This document shows, piece after piece, positions 8,110 through 15,480 of a stretch of DNA of 40,296 bases; within the stretch, counting starts at the first letter, position 1; every line of letters begins with the position of its first letter. A program made the position numbers and the translations under genes. This stretch comes from Sulfuricellaceae bacterium (GTDB lineage Bacteria; Pseudomonadota; Gammaproteobacteria; Burkholderiales; Sulfuricellaceae), in NCBI GenBank assembly GCA_030690895.1, contig JAUYFQ010000137.1, positions 1 through 40,296 of the forward strand, written 5' to 3'. The notes under the pieces are model-generated. The model was given only the letters and a program-made list of their open reading frames with translations, had not been told where the DNA came from and made no database searches.

Positions 8110-8730
8110 TCATGGCGGTGAACTGCCCCCGTTTTTGTTGCCAATGCTGGCCTCCCGTCCGGACAGCAGGTTACGGATGTTGGACTGATGCCGCCAGATC
8201 AACAAGGCGCACAGGGGCACAATGACCAGACTGTAGGCATTGAATCCCAGCAACCAAAATCCGATTAGCGGGGCGGCGCTTGCGGCGATCAGCGCGGAGA
8301 GGGACGAAGTTCGCCAGATCGCCGTTGCCAGCAACCAGGTTGCCAGCACGGCCAGTCCCAGCCAGACATGAATCGCCAGCAGGACGCCCAGCGCGGTCGC
8401 TACCCCTTTGCCGCCCTGAAACTTGAAAAATACGGGAAACAGGTGCCCGACAAATACCGCCAGAGCAACAGCGGCGACGCCTGTTTCATCCACGCCATAC
8501 TGGTGGGCAAACTGAAGCGCAAGAAAGACTGCCAGCCAGCCTTTCGCGGCATCGCCCAGCAGCGTCAGGGCAGCGGCCAGCTTTTTGCCGGTGCGCAAGA
8601 CATTGGTAGCGCCCGGATTGTTCGAGCCGAAAGTACGCGGGTCGGCCAGGCCAAAGGCTTTGCTGACGATGACAGCGAAGGAAAGGGAGCCGATCAGGTA
8701 GGCGAGCAGAACAAAAACTATCGTGGGCAT
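8110..8730 (-). CDS. plsY: PlsY, acyl-phosphate:glycerol-3-phosphate acyltransferase
   Basis: This 206-residue integral membrane protein of the PlsY/YgiH family transfers an acyl group from acyl phosphate to glycerol-3-phosphate, the first step of phospholipid synthesis. Family motifs are AYLIGSLSFAVIVSK at residues 9-23, FGSNNPGATNVLRTGKK near 34-50 and FPVFFKFQGGKGVATALG near 90-107; the last two are glycine-rich active-site loops. Several hydrophobic segments fit a multi-pass topology. It is divergent from folB with about 93 bp between the starts and converges with the CapA-like gene. Confidence 0.95.
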   Translation of the reverse strand: MPTIVFVLLAYLIGSLSFAVIVSKAFGLADPRTFGSNNPGATNVLRTGKKLAAALTLLGDAAKGWLAVFLALQFAHQYGVDETGVAAVALAVFVGHLFPVFFKFQGGKGVATALGVLLAIHVWLGLAVLATWLLATAIWRTSSLSALIAASAAPLIGFWLLGFNAYSLVIVPLCALLIWRHQSNIRNLLSGREASIGNKNGGSSPP

Positions 8731-8823
8731 GGCAAATCGCTCAGGCTTATAGGTTAAAATCGCAAGCTTCTAATTTTACGGCAAAACGGGGGTTTGACGA
8801 ACCCTGAAGTCATGCCGCAGCCC

Positions 8824-9180
8824 ATGGACATCATCTTTCTTTCCGAATTTCGCGCCGAAACCATCATCGGCATCTACCCGTGGGAACGCGAAATTCCACA
8901 GACCATCCAGCTTGATCTGGAAATCGGTTTGCCTCACAGCAAGGCGGGTATCAGCGATGATGTGGCCGATACCATCGATTATGGCAAAGTGGTCGAACGC
9001 ATTCAGCAGACCCTGGTTGAAAAGCACTTTTCATTGGTGGAGGCGCTGGCAGAATATCTCGCCAAGTTGGTGATGGAGGAATTCGGCTCTCCCTGGATCA
9101 AAATCAGCATCACCAAACTCAACATGGTCCGTGGCGTGAAGCGCTTGGGTATTACCATCGAGCGGGGCGAGAAATCCTGA
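8824..9180 (+). CDS. folB: FolB, dihydroneopterin aldolase
   Basis: This is a small aldolase of about 118 residues in folate synthesis, acting on 7,8-dihydroneopterin. The start MDIIFLSEFRAETIIGIYPW and the segments TIDYGKVVERI, FSLVEALAEYLAKLV and ISITKLNMVRGVKRLGITIE are typical, including the conserved Glu of the FSLVE motif and a C-terminal Lys. I chose the ATG at 8824 because family members begin MDIIF; in-frame ATG 8812 and TTG 8794 would add short tails. A downstream gene starts within about 18 bp. FolB and FolP (36609-37436) act in the same pathway but are far apart here. Confidence 0.93.
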   Translation: MDIIFLSEFRAETIIGIYPWEREIPQTIQLDLEIGLPHSKAGISDDVADTIDYGKVVERIQQTLVEKHFSLVEALAEYLAKLVMEEFGSPWIKISITKLNMVRGVKRLGITIERGEKS

Positions 9181-9197
9181 CTGCGTTCAGCGCCGAA

Positions 9198-9920
9198 GTG
9201 CTCATTGCCGCGCCGCTGATTTTATCCCTGGCCTATTTCATTCGCGGCATCTCCGGCTTTGGGTCGGGGCTGATTGCGGTGCCGCTGCTGGCGCATTTTC
9301 TGCCGCTGCAATTCGTCGTGCCGTTCGTGCTCCTGCTCGATTTCACTGCTTCGGTAGTGATGGGCAGGCAGAGCCGGTCGCAGGTCGATTGGGCGGAAAT
9401 TCGTCCGCTGCTGCCGTTCAGTCTGATCGGCGTGGGACTGGGCGTCGCCCTGCTGATTCAACTCCCCAAGGAACCCTTGCTGACTGGTCTGGGCGTCTTT
9501 GTGATTATTTTTGGTCTGCGCAACCTGCTCGATCTGCATGGCGACAAGCCTGTTTCTCGCTGGTGGGCGGCGCCTGCCGGGCTGACGGGGGGAACAGTTG
9601 GCGCCCTGTTCGGGACGGGCGGCCCGCCTTATATCATTTACCTGACTCACCGCATTCGCGACAAATCCAGGCTGCGAGCCACTTTTTCCGGTCTGTTCAT
9701 GATTGATGGTGGCGTACGGTTGCTGACCTTTTTGCTTACCGGGCTTTTGCTCCAGCCAGACCTGTTTCTCGCTTATGTTGGGGCGCTACCCATCATGGCT
9801 ATCGCGCTCAATGTGGGTCACCGGGTTCATGTTGGGCTAAGTCATACGCAGATGCTCAAGCTGATCGGTGTCTTGTTGCTGGGCAGCGGTTTGTCATTGT
9901 TGTGGAGCGCTTGGGCATAA
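9198..9920 (+). CDS. TSUP (TauE/SafE) family membrane permease
   Basis: This protein of about 240 residues is almost entirely hydrophobic, with roughly seven to eight membrane segments. It carries the family-typical repeats FIRGISGFGSGLIAVPLLAHFLP and GGTVGALFGTGGPPYIIYL. TSUP proteins export or import sulfite, sulfoacetate, thiosulfate or unrelated organic anions. Its location beside the sox operon makes a sulfur oxyanion plausible, but the two are convergent and not co-transcribed, so that is only inference. The start is uncertain: GTG 9198 is used, but the frame stays open upstream over the folB stop. Confidence 0.8.
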   Translation: MLIAAPLILSLAYFIRGISGFGSGLIAVPLLAHFLPLQFVVPFVLLLDFTASVVMGRQSRSQVDWAEIRPLLPFSLIGVGLGVALLIQLPKEPLLTGLGVFVIIFGLRNLLDLHGDKPVSRWWAAPAGLTGGTVGALFGTGGPPYIIYLTHRIRDKSRLRATFSGLFMIDGGVRLLTFLLTGLLLQPDLFLAYVGALPIMAIALNVGHRVHVGLSHTQMLKLIGVLLLGSGLSLLWSAWA

Positions 9921-9946
9921 CCCAAATAATCCTTAAAAACTCAGTT

Positions 9947-10039
9947 GACCACGAAATACACGAAACACACGAAAATGAATCAAGCACTTGGCCGTATTTT
10001 TCCTTGAATACTTTCGTGTATTTCGTGTGTTTCGTGGTT
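9947..10039. repeat. CACG-periodic palindromic repeat, GAAA flavour, copy 3
   Basis: Left arm 9947-9974 is GACCACGAAATACACGAAA plus one more 9-bp unit; right arm 10012-10039 is its inverted copy with the order of the two unit variants swapped. It occupies the convergent gap 9921-10058 between the TSUP permease and soxB and, as an AU-rich hairpin, could act as a bidirectional transcript end. The 20-odd bp left of the arm are shared with copy 4 at 19468. Confidence 0.85.
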
Positions 10040-10058
10040 GAAATGAGGTTTCCGCAAG

Positions 10059-11774
10059 TCAGGCAATCCCCGGATTCCCCTCCACCCCTACCAGTTTCGG
10101 CATGTTCAGCTTGCGCGGCGAGATGGTCTTCTTGTCGCGCAGGTATTTTGCCACCACATCCCAAATCGGCTCGCCTTGCACGCCTTCGCTCACCGGCGCC
10201 CAACCTGCCACCTTGTATTTCTTGTTCGGGCTGACCGGCTTGCCTTTCAGTGTCATGTTACTGATGCGCTTGCCGATTTTCTGGCGCGGATCACAGGTGT
10301 ACTGAATGCCGCCTACCCGTACCATGTCGCCGCCTTGCTGGTAGTAGGGGTCTTCGTTGAACAGGTTGTCGCAGACATCTTCCATGATGGTTTTGATCGT
10401 TTCTCCGCTCATTTCGGTGAGCGTCGTCGATGGGTAGGTGATCGCCGTCTGATCCATGAGGCGCTCCATGGTGATCGCTTCGCCCGGCAATAGCGTGGTT
10501 CCCCAACGGAATCCCGGCGAGAAGGCGGCATCTGCGCCTTTGACTTCCATCAGCGCGTCCAGAATGAGCTGGTCGAACGTACCATTGAAATTGCCGCGCC
10601 GGTAGAGCAGTTCTTCCGATACGGCCAGTTTTTCGTTCAGTTTAGCTTCGTAGGGCGCGCGCACCTTGGCTATCAGCGCGTCCATGGTCGGATCGGCTGC
10701 CAGCAGGTTGGCGAAGACCGGCAACAGCTTGTAGCGGAAGTCGGTAACTTTTCCACCTTTGACCTCGAAATCCATTACGCCGAGGAACTTGCTGTTCGAT
10801 CCGGCGTTGGTGACCAGCGTCTGGCCGCCTGCGTTTTTGACGATGCTGGGCGTGGGGATGCCATCGTGGGTGTGGCCGCCGAAAATGGCGTCGATCCCGG
10901 TGACCCGCGAAGCCATTTTCAGATCCACATCCATGCCGTTATGGGACAACACGACCACCACCTGCGCACCCTGGGCGCGGGCTTCATTGACGGTTTTTTG
11001 CATGTTTTCTTCCTGGATGCCGAAGCTCCAGTCCGCCACCATGTAGCGCGGGTTGGCAATAGGGGTGTAAGGGAATGCCTGACCGATGATCGCGACCGGC
11101 ACGCCGTTGATTTCCTTCATGCTAAAGGCTTTGAACACCGGGTCGTTAAAATCGGTGGTGGTGATGTTCTGCGCCACGAAGTCCACTTTGCCCTTGAAGT
11201 CATTATCCACAATCTGCTTGACGCGCTCTGCGCCGAGCGTGAATTCCCAGTGCCCGGTCATCACGTCCACGCCCAGCAGTTTGCAGGCATCCACCATGTC
11301 CTGGCCGTTTGTCCAAAGGGAAGTGGCCGAACCTTGCCAGGTGTCGCCGCCATCCAGCAACAGCGCGCCTGGACGGCTGGCGCGGACTTTTTTGACCAGG
11401 GTGGAGAGATGAGAAAAACCGCCGATTTTGCCGTAGGTTTTGGCGGCTTCGGTAAAGTCCAGATAACTGAACGCATGGGCTTCTGGGGAACCGGCCTTGA
11501 TGCCGAACTGCTTGAGCAAGCGCTCGCCCACCAGATGCGGCGCTTTGCCGAAGCGGCTGCCCAGCCCCAGATTGACGCTGGGTTCACGGAAGTAAATCGG
11601 CAATAACTGGGCGTGGCAATCGGTGAAATGCAGCAAGCTGACATTACCAAAACGGGGAAGATCGTAAAGCGCTTCACCGTTGGCCATGGCCAGCGCATTT
11701 TTGCCATCCAGGGCAAAACCAGATGCGGCAGCCACAGCGAGCAATTGCATAAATTCTCGTCGATTCATGGACAT
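10059..11774 (-). CDS. soxB: SoxB, S-sulfosulfanyl-L-cysteine sulfohydrolase
   Basis: This 571-residue periplasmic enzyme releases sulfate from SoxY-bound thiosulfate. The N-terminus MSMNRREFMQLLAVAAASGF is a Tat-type signal (NRREFM). The metallophosphoesterase/5-nucleotidase fold follows, with HFTDCHAQ (Asp52, His54), GGDTWQGSATSLWTNGQDMV, GHWEFTLG in place of the GNHE of nucleotidases, SHNGMDVD and GGHTHDGIPTP, all diagnostic for SoxB and ligands of the dimanganese site. The C-terminal domain is full length. AAGGAGTTCCC precedes the ATG. It is last in soxXYZAB; no soxCD is adjacent, which suggests the truncated Sox pathway that stores or shunts sulfane sulfur. Confidence 0.98.
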   Translation of the reverse strand: MSMNRREFMQLLAVAAASGFALDGKNALAMANGEALYDLPRFGNVSLLHFTDCHAQLLPIYFREPSVNLGLGSRFGKAPHLVGERLLKQFGIKAGSPEAHAFSYLDFTEAAKTYGKIGGFSHLSTLVKKVRASRPGALLLDGGDTWQGSATSLWTNGQDMVDACKLLGVDVMTGHWEFTLGAERVKQIVDNDFKGKVDFVAQNITTTDFNDPVFKAFSMKEINGVPVAIIGQAFPYTPIANPRYMVADWSFGIQEENMQKTVNEARAQGAQVVVVLSHNGMDVDLKMASRVTGIDAIFGGHTHDGIPTPSIVKNAGGQTLVTNAGSNSKFLGVMDFEVKGGKVTDFRYKLLPVFANLLAADPTMDALIAKVRAPYEAKLNEKLAVSEELLYRRGNFNGTFDQLILDALMEVKGADAAFSPGFRWGTTLLPGEAITMERLMDQTAITYPSTTLTEMSGETIKTIMEDVCDNLFNEDPYYQQGGDMVRVGGIQYTCDPRQKIGKRISNMTLKGKPVSPNKKYKVAGWAPVSEGVQGEPIWDVVAKYLRDKKTISPRKLNMPKLVGVEGNPGIA

Positions 11775-11824
11775 GGGAACTCCTTGATGTGTCTGTTTGG
11801 GGTATTTTTTATTATGTTGAAGCG

Positions 11825-11848
11825 CCGAGCCGGAGGTCTCCGGCTCGG
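11825..11848. promoter_or_regulatory. GC-rich hairpin between soxA and soxB
   Basis: CCGAGCCGGAG and CTCCGGCTCGG form an 11-bp perfect inverted repeat with a 2-nt centre, about 9 nt after the soxA stop on the minus strand. No U-tract follows in the direction of transcription, so an mRNA processing or stability element is more likely than a full terminator. Confidence 0.7.
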
Positions 11849-11856
11849 GAGGAAAA

Positions 11857-12687
11857 CTACTTGCGGAAGACGGATGCTTTCATCGGCAGTCCGTTGCTCA
11901 TGTAGGACAGGAAGTACTCGAGATTATTGTATTCCTCGCTGCCGTTCTCGAAAGAAACCGCGCGCACCTGCTTGTTGCATCCCTGAAAACGGGTTTGCAG
12001 GGATGTTAAAGTGTCTCCACCCCGGAATACCGGCCAGTGAGTTGCATGACCTACAGCCATGGATAGCGTTTCCGAGCGGATACGGTTGCCAGCGTTGTCA
12101 ACATGGCAGGTTGAACAGGCAAAATTCAACTGGCCACGGCGGCGAAAAAAGTGCTCCTTGCCCGCTTCATAGGCAGCCAGCGCACCCGTGCCAGCGACCT
12201 TGATATTCATTTTCATGCCGTCAGACAAGGTTCTGGAATAAGCGGTCACCATGCTCATGGTGTTCTTGTCTCCGTACTTGAATTCCTTCTCGCCATTGCT
12301 GGCCAGGCACTGGTTGATCGCCATTTCGTAGGTCACCACCTTGCCCAGTTTGTCGTCAAACATCGGGTAATTGCCTGCCACGTTTTTACCTTCGTTCGGG
12401 AAGCAACTGGAAAAAGTCTTGCCATTTTTGAAAGGCTTGTCCCAGATTTCCTTGCCATGATCGATAACCGCTTGATATGGCGGAAAATCCATGATGCTTT
12501 CATACTGAGCCATGGAGTCTTTTTCCATTGCCAGCGCGCCATAGATATAGTCGCCCGGTTTGACCGCAGGGATCGTCTTTTTGTAATGCGCGGCCATTTG
12601 TACGCGATCCTGCTCAGGCGATGCATTGACGCCCGCCGTACCGATGGCGCAACCGAATGCCAGCAAGCTCAGTGCGATTTTTTTCAT
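11857..12687 (-). CDS. soxA: SoxA, c-type cytochrome subunit of SoxAX (monohaem type)
   Basis: This 276-residue protein has a signal peptide (residues 1-22), a SoxA domain and one haem c motif, CSTCH at 191-195. The FQGCNKQVRA segment (Cys237) is the conserved C-terminal cysteine that ligates haem and is modified to a persulfide in characterised SoxA proteins. The N-terminal half has Cys95 and Cys127 but no CxxCH, so this is the single-haem SoxA class. With SoxX it joins thiosulfate oxidatively to the SoxY cysteine in the periplasm. A 196-bp gap with a long inverted-repeat element separates it from soxZ. An AGGAGGATAGGA site precedes the start. Confidence 0.96.
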   Translation of the reverse strand: MKKIALSLLAFGCAIGTAGVNASPEQDRVQMAAHYKKTIPAVKPGDYIYGALAMEKDSMAQYESIMDFPPYQAVIDHGKEIWDKPFKNGKTFSSCFPNEGKNVAGNYPMFDDKLGKVVTYEMAINQCLASNGEKEFKYGDKNTMSMVTAYSRTLSDGMKMNIKVAGTGALAAYEAGKEHFFRRRGQLNFACSTCHVDNAGNRIRSETLSMAVGHATHWPVFRGGDTLTSLQTRFQGCNKQVRAVSFENGSEEYNNLEYFLSYMSNGLPMKASVFRK

Positions 12688-12710
12688 TCCTATCCTCCTG
12701 TGGGTATTTC

Positions 12711-12852
12711 GGGCATCTCTAAAAATTCAAATTTCGTCGCGATGCCGCGTTGCTCACAAAAAATTACTCCTTGCATATCATACATATGCGGCGTCGCAAT
12801 TTTTTTGTTCGCGCCTTGCCTAGCTTAGAAATTCGAGTTTTTAGAGACACCC
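12711..12852. repeat. Long imperfect inverted-repeat element between soxZ and soxA
   Basis: Terminal arms 12711-12734 (GGGCATCTCTAAAAATTC...) and 12829-12852 are inverted copies matching at 20 of 24 positions. Inner parts (CGTCGCGATGCCGCG on the left, GCGGCGTCGC on the right) pair again, so the whole 142 bp can form a branched cruciform. It resembles non-coding dispersed repeats seen in betaproteobacteria; no ORF is inside. It may be a small non-autonomous element inserted in the sox operon. Confidence 0.65.
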
Positions 12853-12858
12853 TTCAAC

Positions 12859-12877
12859 GGAGCCGAAAAACGGCTCC
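12859..12877. promoter_or_regulatory. Hairpin after soxZ
   Basis: GGAGCCG-AAAAA-CGGCTCC is a perfect 7-bp stem with a 5-nt loop, beginning 7 bp past the soxZ stop on the minus strand. In the sox direction there is no U-tract after it, while on the plus strand TGTTTTATTT follows. It may act as an RNA stability or partial termination element within the sox transcript, like the hairpin after soxA. Confidence 0.6.
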
Positions 12878-12883
12878 CCTGTT

Positions 12884-13198
12884 TTATTTGACTTCGCCTT
12901 CATCCGTGCGTTTGTCACCCTTGTTGTCTGTCCAGTTCACCACGACCTTGTCGCCAGCCTTGGCGCCTTTGACCTTGATGCCCAAAAAGGGGTTTTTGGA
13001 AATGGCGCCGCCCCACTGGGCGTCGAGTACGGTTTTTCCGCCCACGGTGACGTTGATCATCTGGATGTGGTGAGCTGGAATGATTTGGCCGGTTTTTGCA
13101 TCCTTGCGCAAACCTGTTTCCATTTCGTGGGTCATCAGCATTTTGATGTCTGCCGAGTCGCCCTGCATTTTTGCCTGTATTCTGGTAGCTTCAGCCAT
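12884..13198 (-). CDS. soxZ: SoxZ, sulfur carrier partner subunit
   Basis: This 104-residue cytoplasm-style sequence without a signal peptide is exported with SoxY. Family features are MLMTHEMETGLRKDAKTGQIIPAHHIQ, VLDAQWGGAISKNPFL and the immunoglobulin-like beta pattern up to DKVVVNWTDNKGDKRTDEG. SoxZ forms the SoxYZ heterodimer and positions the SoxY C-terminal swinging arm. It follows soxY by 58 bp, with AAGGATACTGAAC before the ATG. Confidence 0.97.
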   Translation of the reverse strand: MAEATRIQAKMQGDSADIKMLMTHEMETGLRKDAKTGQIIPAHHIQMINVTVGGKTVLDAQWGGAISKNPFLGIKVKGAKAGDKVVVNWTDNKGDKRTDEGEVK

Positions 13199-13256
13199 GT
13201 TCAGTATCCTTGATAAGTGTGATTCAAATTCGGGTTCGAGCTGTATTGCCGCAGCA

Positions 13257-13727
13257 TTAGCCGCCGCAACCGCCGATGGTGACTTTTACTTCCTTGGATG
13301 CGGTATATACCTTGCCGCCCGCCTTGACGACTGCGGTTACATTGGAAGTTTTGGCCATTTTGATGCGGGTAGCAACATAACCTTCCGATCCGTTTGTCAG
13401 GGTGAAATCGGCGATCAGGGGGTTAACGTTCTGGTCGACAAAAATGGAAATTTCGCTTGCGCCAGCCATCTTGGTGGTGACGGAAACCGGTACGACGGCA
13501 CCGTTCTCAGCAATTTCCGGCGCGGTGATAGTGATATCAGCACTCTTGGCCGCACCCTCTCCCTTGACACCCTTCAGTGCATCGGCCATATTTTTTGCTT
13601 CAAAAGCGGTTTTATTGAATTCTGCTGCCAGTACCTGCCCTGGCTTGAGCAATCCGGCTGCAATGGCAACGGCCACGGTACCGGCTGCGCCAGCACCCTT
13701 CAAAAAAGATCTGCGTTGTTGGTTCAT
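13257..13727 (-). CDS. soxY: SoxY, thiosulfate-carrier protein
   Basis: This 156-residue protein has a Tat signal (NQQRRSFLKGAGAAG, cleavage near AAEF) and ends in KVTIGGCGG. Cys154 in the terminal GGCGG is the residue to which thiosulfate sulfur is covalently bound during the Sox cycle. The body is the SoxY immunoglobulin-like fold (VPVSVTTKMAGASEISIFVDQNVNPL). The AAGGAGGTTTTCAT ribosome site is strong. It lies 29 bp after soxX and 58 bp before soxZ in the same operon; SoxZ is exported with it. Confidence 0.98.
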   Translation of the reverse strand: MNQQRRSFLKGAGAAGTVAVAIAAGLLKPGQVLAAEFNKTAFEAKNMADALKGVKGEGAAKSADITITAPEIAENGAVVPVSVTTKMAGASEISIFVDQNVNPLIADFTLTNGSEGYVATRIKMAKTSNVTAVVKAGGKVYTASKEVKVTIGGCGG

Positions 13728-13757
13728 ATGAAAACCTCCTTAAAAAATTCTTGGGTG

Positions 13758-14117
13758 TTACAGGGTTAGGATAAAGTCAACGACCTGATCAATTTCCGAT
13801 TCGGTCAGGATTTTATGTTTTCCAAAGGGCAGCATGGACGTTTTGGGGTTGGCAGCCGAAGCATCCCAAATCTGGGCGCGCAGTTTTGCGCGGTCAGGGA
13901 AGCGCTGCTTCATGATGATCAGGGGCGGGGCAATCGAACCCGGCATTTCAGCCTTGGTGCCAGGCATGGCATGGCAGGCCAGGCAGTTGCCCGTCATCCG
14001 GTTAAAGGCAATTTCCTGGCCGGGCATGGGCTTCTTGTCGTCCTCCGCCCAGGCCGTACCCATCATGCCGACACTTGCCACCAGACCTGCCAGCAACAGG
14101 GAAACGTGTTTGTGCAT
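13758..14117 (-). CDS. soxX: SoxX, monohaem cytochrome c subunit of SoxAX
   Basis: This 119-residue protein has a signal peptide MHKHVSLLLAGLVASVGMMG (cleavage after AWA), the haem c site CLACH at 45-49 and the distal methionine in TSMLPFGKH near residue 99. With SoxA it forms the cytochrome that starts thiosulfate oxidation, and its haem is installed by the ccm system encoded further right. I chose the ATG at 14115-14117 because GGAGGATACG precedes it; a 37-residue upstream extension is open but has no such site and would bury the signal peptide. It is first in soxXYZAB. Confidence 0.95.
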   Translation of the reverse strand: MHKHVSLLLAGLVASVGMMGTAWAEDDKKPMPGQEIAFNRMTGNCLACHAMPGTKAEMPGSIAPPLIIMKQRFPDRAKLRAQIWDASAANPKTSMLPFGKHKILTESEIDQVVDFILTL

Positions 14118-14143
14118 CGTATCCTCCAAATTTGAGTTGTTTT

Positions 14144-14195
14144 CTATCCTGTTCTCGGATAGTTTCAGCATACCGCAATTATTTATTCGCGCAAG
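14144..14195 (-). promoter_or_regulatory. Candidate sox promoter and 5-prime leader hairpin
   Basis: On the minus strand TTGCGC (14190-14195) is spaced 16 bp from TATGCT (14168-14173), an acceptable sigma-70 pair. Just downstream CTATCC-N7-GGATAG (14144-14162) would form a hairpin near the 5-prime end of the soxX leader. The match is moderate and not decisive. Confidence 0.4.
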
Positions 14196-14295
14196 TCCTT
14201 TTTTGCATATAAATCCTTTTGTTTTCAATGGGTAGTATTAACAGACCACGTAAATAAACATATCTATATTCTCTAATATTTCCGTTTTTTGATTT

Positions 14296-14311
14296 GCATC
14301 ATCAATGATGC
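14296..14311. promoter_or_regulatory. Palindrome in the soxX-zapD divergent gap
   Basis: GCATCATCAATGATGC is a perfect 7-bp inverted repeat with a 2-bp centre, near the middle of the 308-bp gap 14118-14425. It is placed like an operator between the divergent sox operon and zapD. No known regulator motif is recognised. Apart from this and the sox promoter candidate I see no gene in the gap. Confidence 0.4.
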
Positions 14312-14425
14312 TTGTCCTGGTTTTTGCATGAAATTTAATTGAGGTTTGTCAAATCCGGGGTTTTCGAGCAGAATTGAGAGAGTTTTCTTACCAACAATTC
14401 ATCCTCGGGTTATCGCGCACTCCAT

Positions 14426-15181
14426 ATGATCATTTACGATTATCCTCTCAACGAACGGGTTCGTACCCTGCTACGTCTGGAGGATCTGTTTGCCAAGGCT
14501 GAGTTTTTTACGGCCAGATCGGACGCGCTTGACCACCACACTGCACTGCTTACCATGTTCGAAATTCTCGAAGTGGCCTGCCGGGCGGATCTGAAAACAG
14601 ACCTCTTGCAGGAACTGGAACGCCAGAAGCAAATCCTGGAAACTTTGCGACACAATCCGGCCATATCTGTGCAGGCCCTGGATGAAATTCTGGACGATAT
14701 CGAGGGAACCTGGGCGCGGCTGCATGAGCTATCCGGCAAACTTGGTCAGCACGTCCGCGATAACGAATGGCTGATGAGCATCAAGCAGCGGACCGGTATT
14801 CCGGGGGGCGTGTGCGAATTTGACCTGCCTTCTTATCATTTTTGGCTCTCAATGGAAGAAAGTGGTCGCCGCGCCGATCTGAAAAACTGGCTTGCGCCCA
14901 TGTTGCCGATCAATGATGGTTTGAGATTGGTGCTCAAACTTCTTCGTGACAGCGGAAAAACCTCCCGACACAAAACCCAGCAGGGTGCTTTTCAGCAAAT
15001 GCTGGCAGGGCGTGTGGCGCAGATGATCCGGGTGACGCTGGACAGAAAATTGCCCTGTTTTCCTGAAATCAGCGCCAACAAATATGCGATCAATATCCGT
15101 TTCACTACGCTGGGTGGCACGCAAAAACCGCGCATCTGTGACCTGGACGTGGAATTCGATCTGACACTGTGTAACTTCTAG
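14426..15181 (+). CDS. zapD: ZapD, cell division protein that bundles FtsZ
   Basis: This 251-residue protein of the ZapD/YacF (DUF1342) family has the recognisable start IIYDYPLNERVRTLLRLEDLF, the helical middle LLQELERQKQILETL, and the C-terminal beta domain with GVCEFDLPSYHFWL and KYAINIRFTTL. ZapD binds the FtsZ C-terminus and cross-links filaments at the Z ring. It is followed after only 3 bp by yacG, the same pairing seen in Escherichia coli and many betaproteobacteria. Confidence 0.93.
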   Translation: MIIYDYPLNERVRTLLRLEDLFAKAEFFTARSDALDHHTALLTMFEILEVACRADLKTDLLQELERQKQILETLRHNPAISVQALDEILDDIEGTWARLHELSGKLGQHVRDNEWLMSIKQRTGIPGGVCEFDLPSYHFWLSMEESGRRADLKNWLAPMLPINDGLRLVLKLLRDSGKTSRHKTQQGAFQQMLAGRVAQMIRVTLDRKLPCFPEISANKYAINIRFTTLGGTQKPRICDLDVEFDLTLCNF

Positions 15182-15184
15182 ATC

Positions 15185-15379
15185 GTGACATCGAAAACAG
15201 CAAAACCGCGCACCGTTCTTTGTCCCACTTGCGGCGGGATCAGCATTTTTTCACCCGAAAATTCTTACCGTCCATTCTGCTCAAAACGCTGCAAACTCAT
15301 TGATTTGGGGCAATGGGCCAATGAGGAGTTTCGGATTCCGGAAACCACTCAACCGTTGCCGGACGAAGAGGTGGAGTAA
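15185..15379 (+). CDS. yacG: YacG, zinc-binding DNA gyrase inhibitor family protein
   Basis: This 64-residue protein has a four-cysteine zinc site, CPTC (13, 16) and CSKRC (32, 36), followed by [15 protein letters not shown], the conserved gyrase-contacting tail segment of YacG. In E. coli YacG binds GyrB and blocks DNA binding. It begins with GTG 3 bp after zapD, so it is probably translated from the same mRNA. Its length matches the family. Confidence 0.93.
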   Translation: MTSKTAKPRTVLCPTCGGISIFSPENSYRPFCSKRCKLIDLGQWANEEFRIPETTQPLPDEEVE

Positions 15380-15480
15380 GCAAGGCGCATTTCAATGTGC
15401 GCCAGAGCCGCGTCGCATTGCCCAGGGATATTCTTTCTCAAGGCCTCAAAGTACTCAGCACATTTGAAACGGACGCAGCA

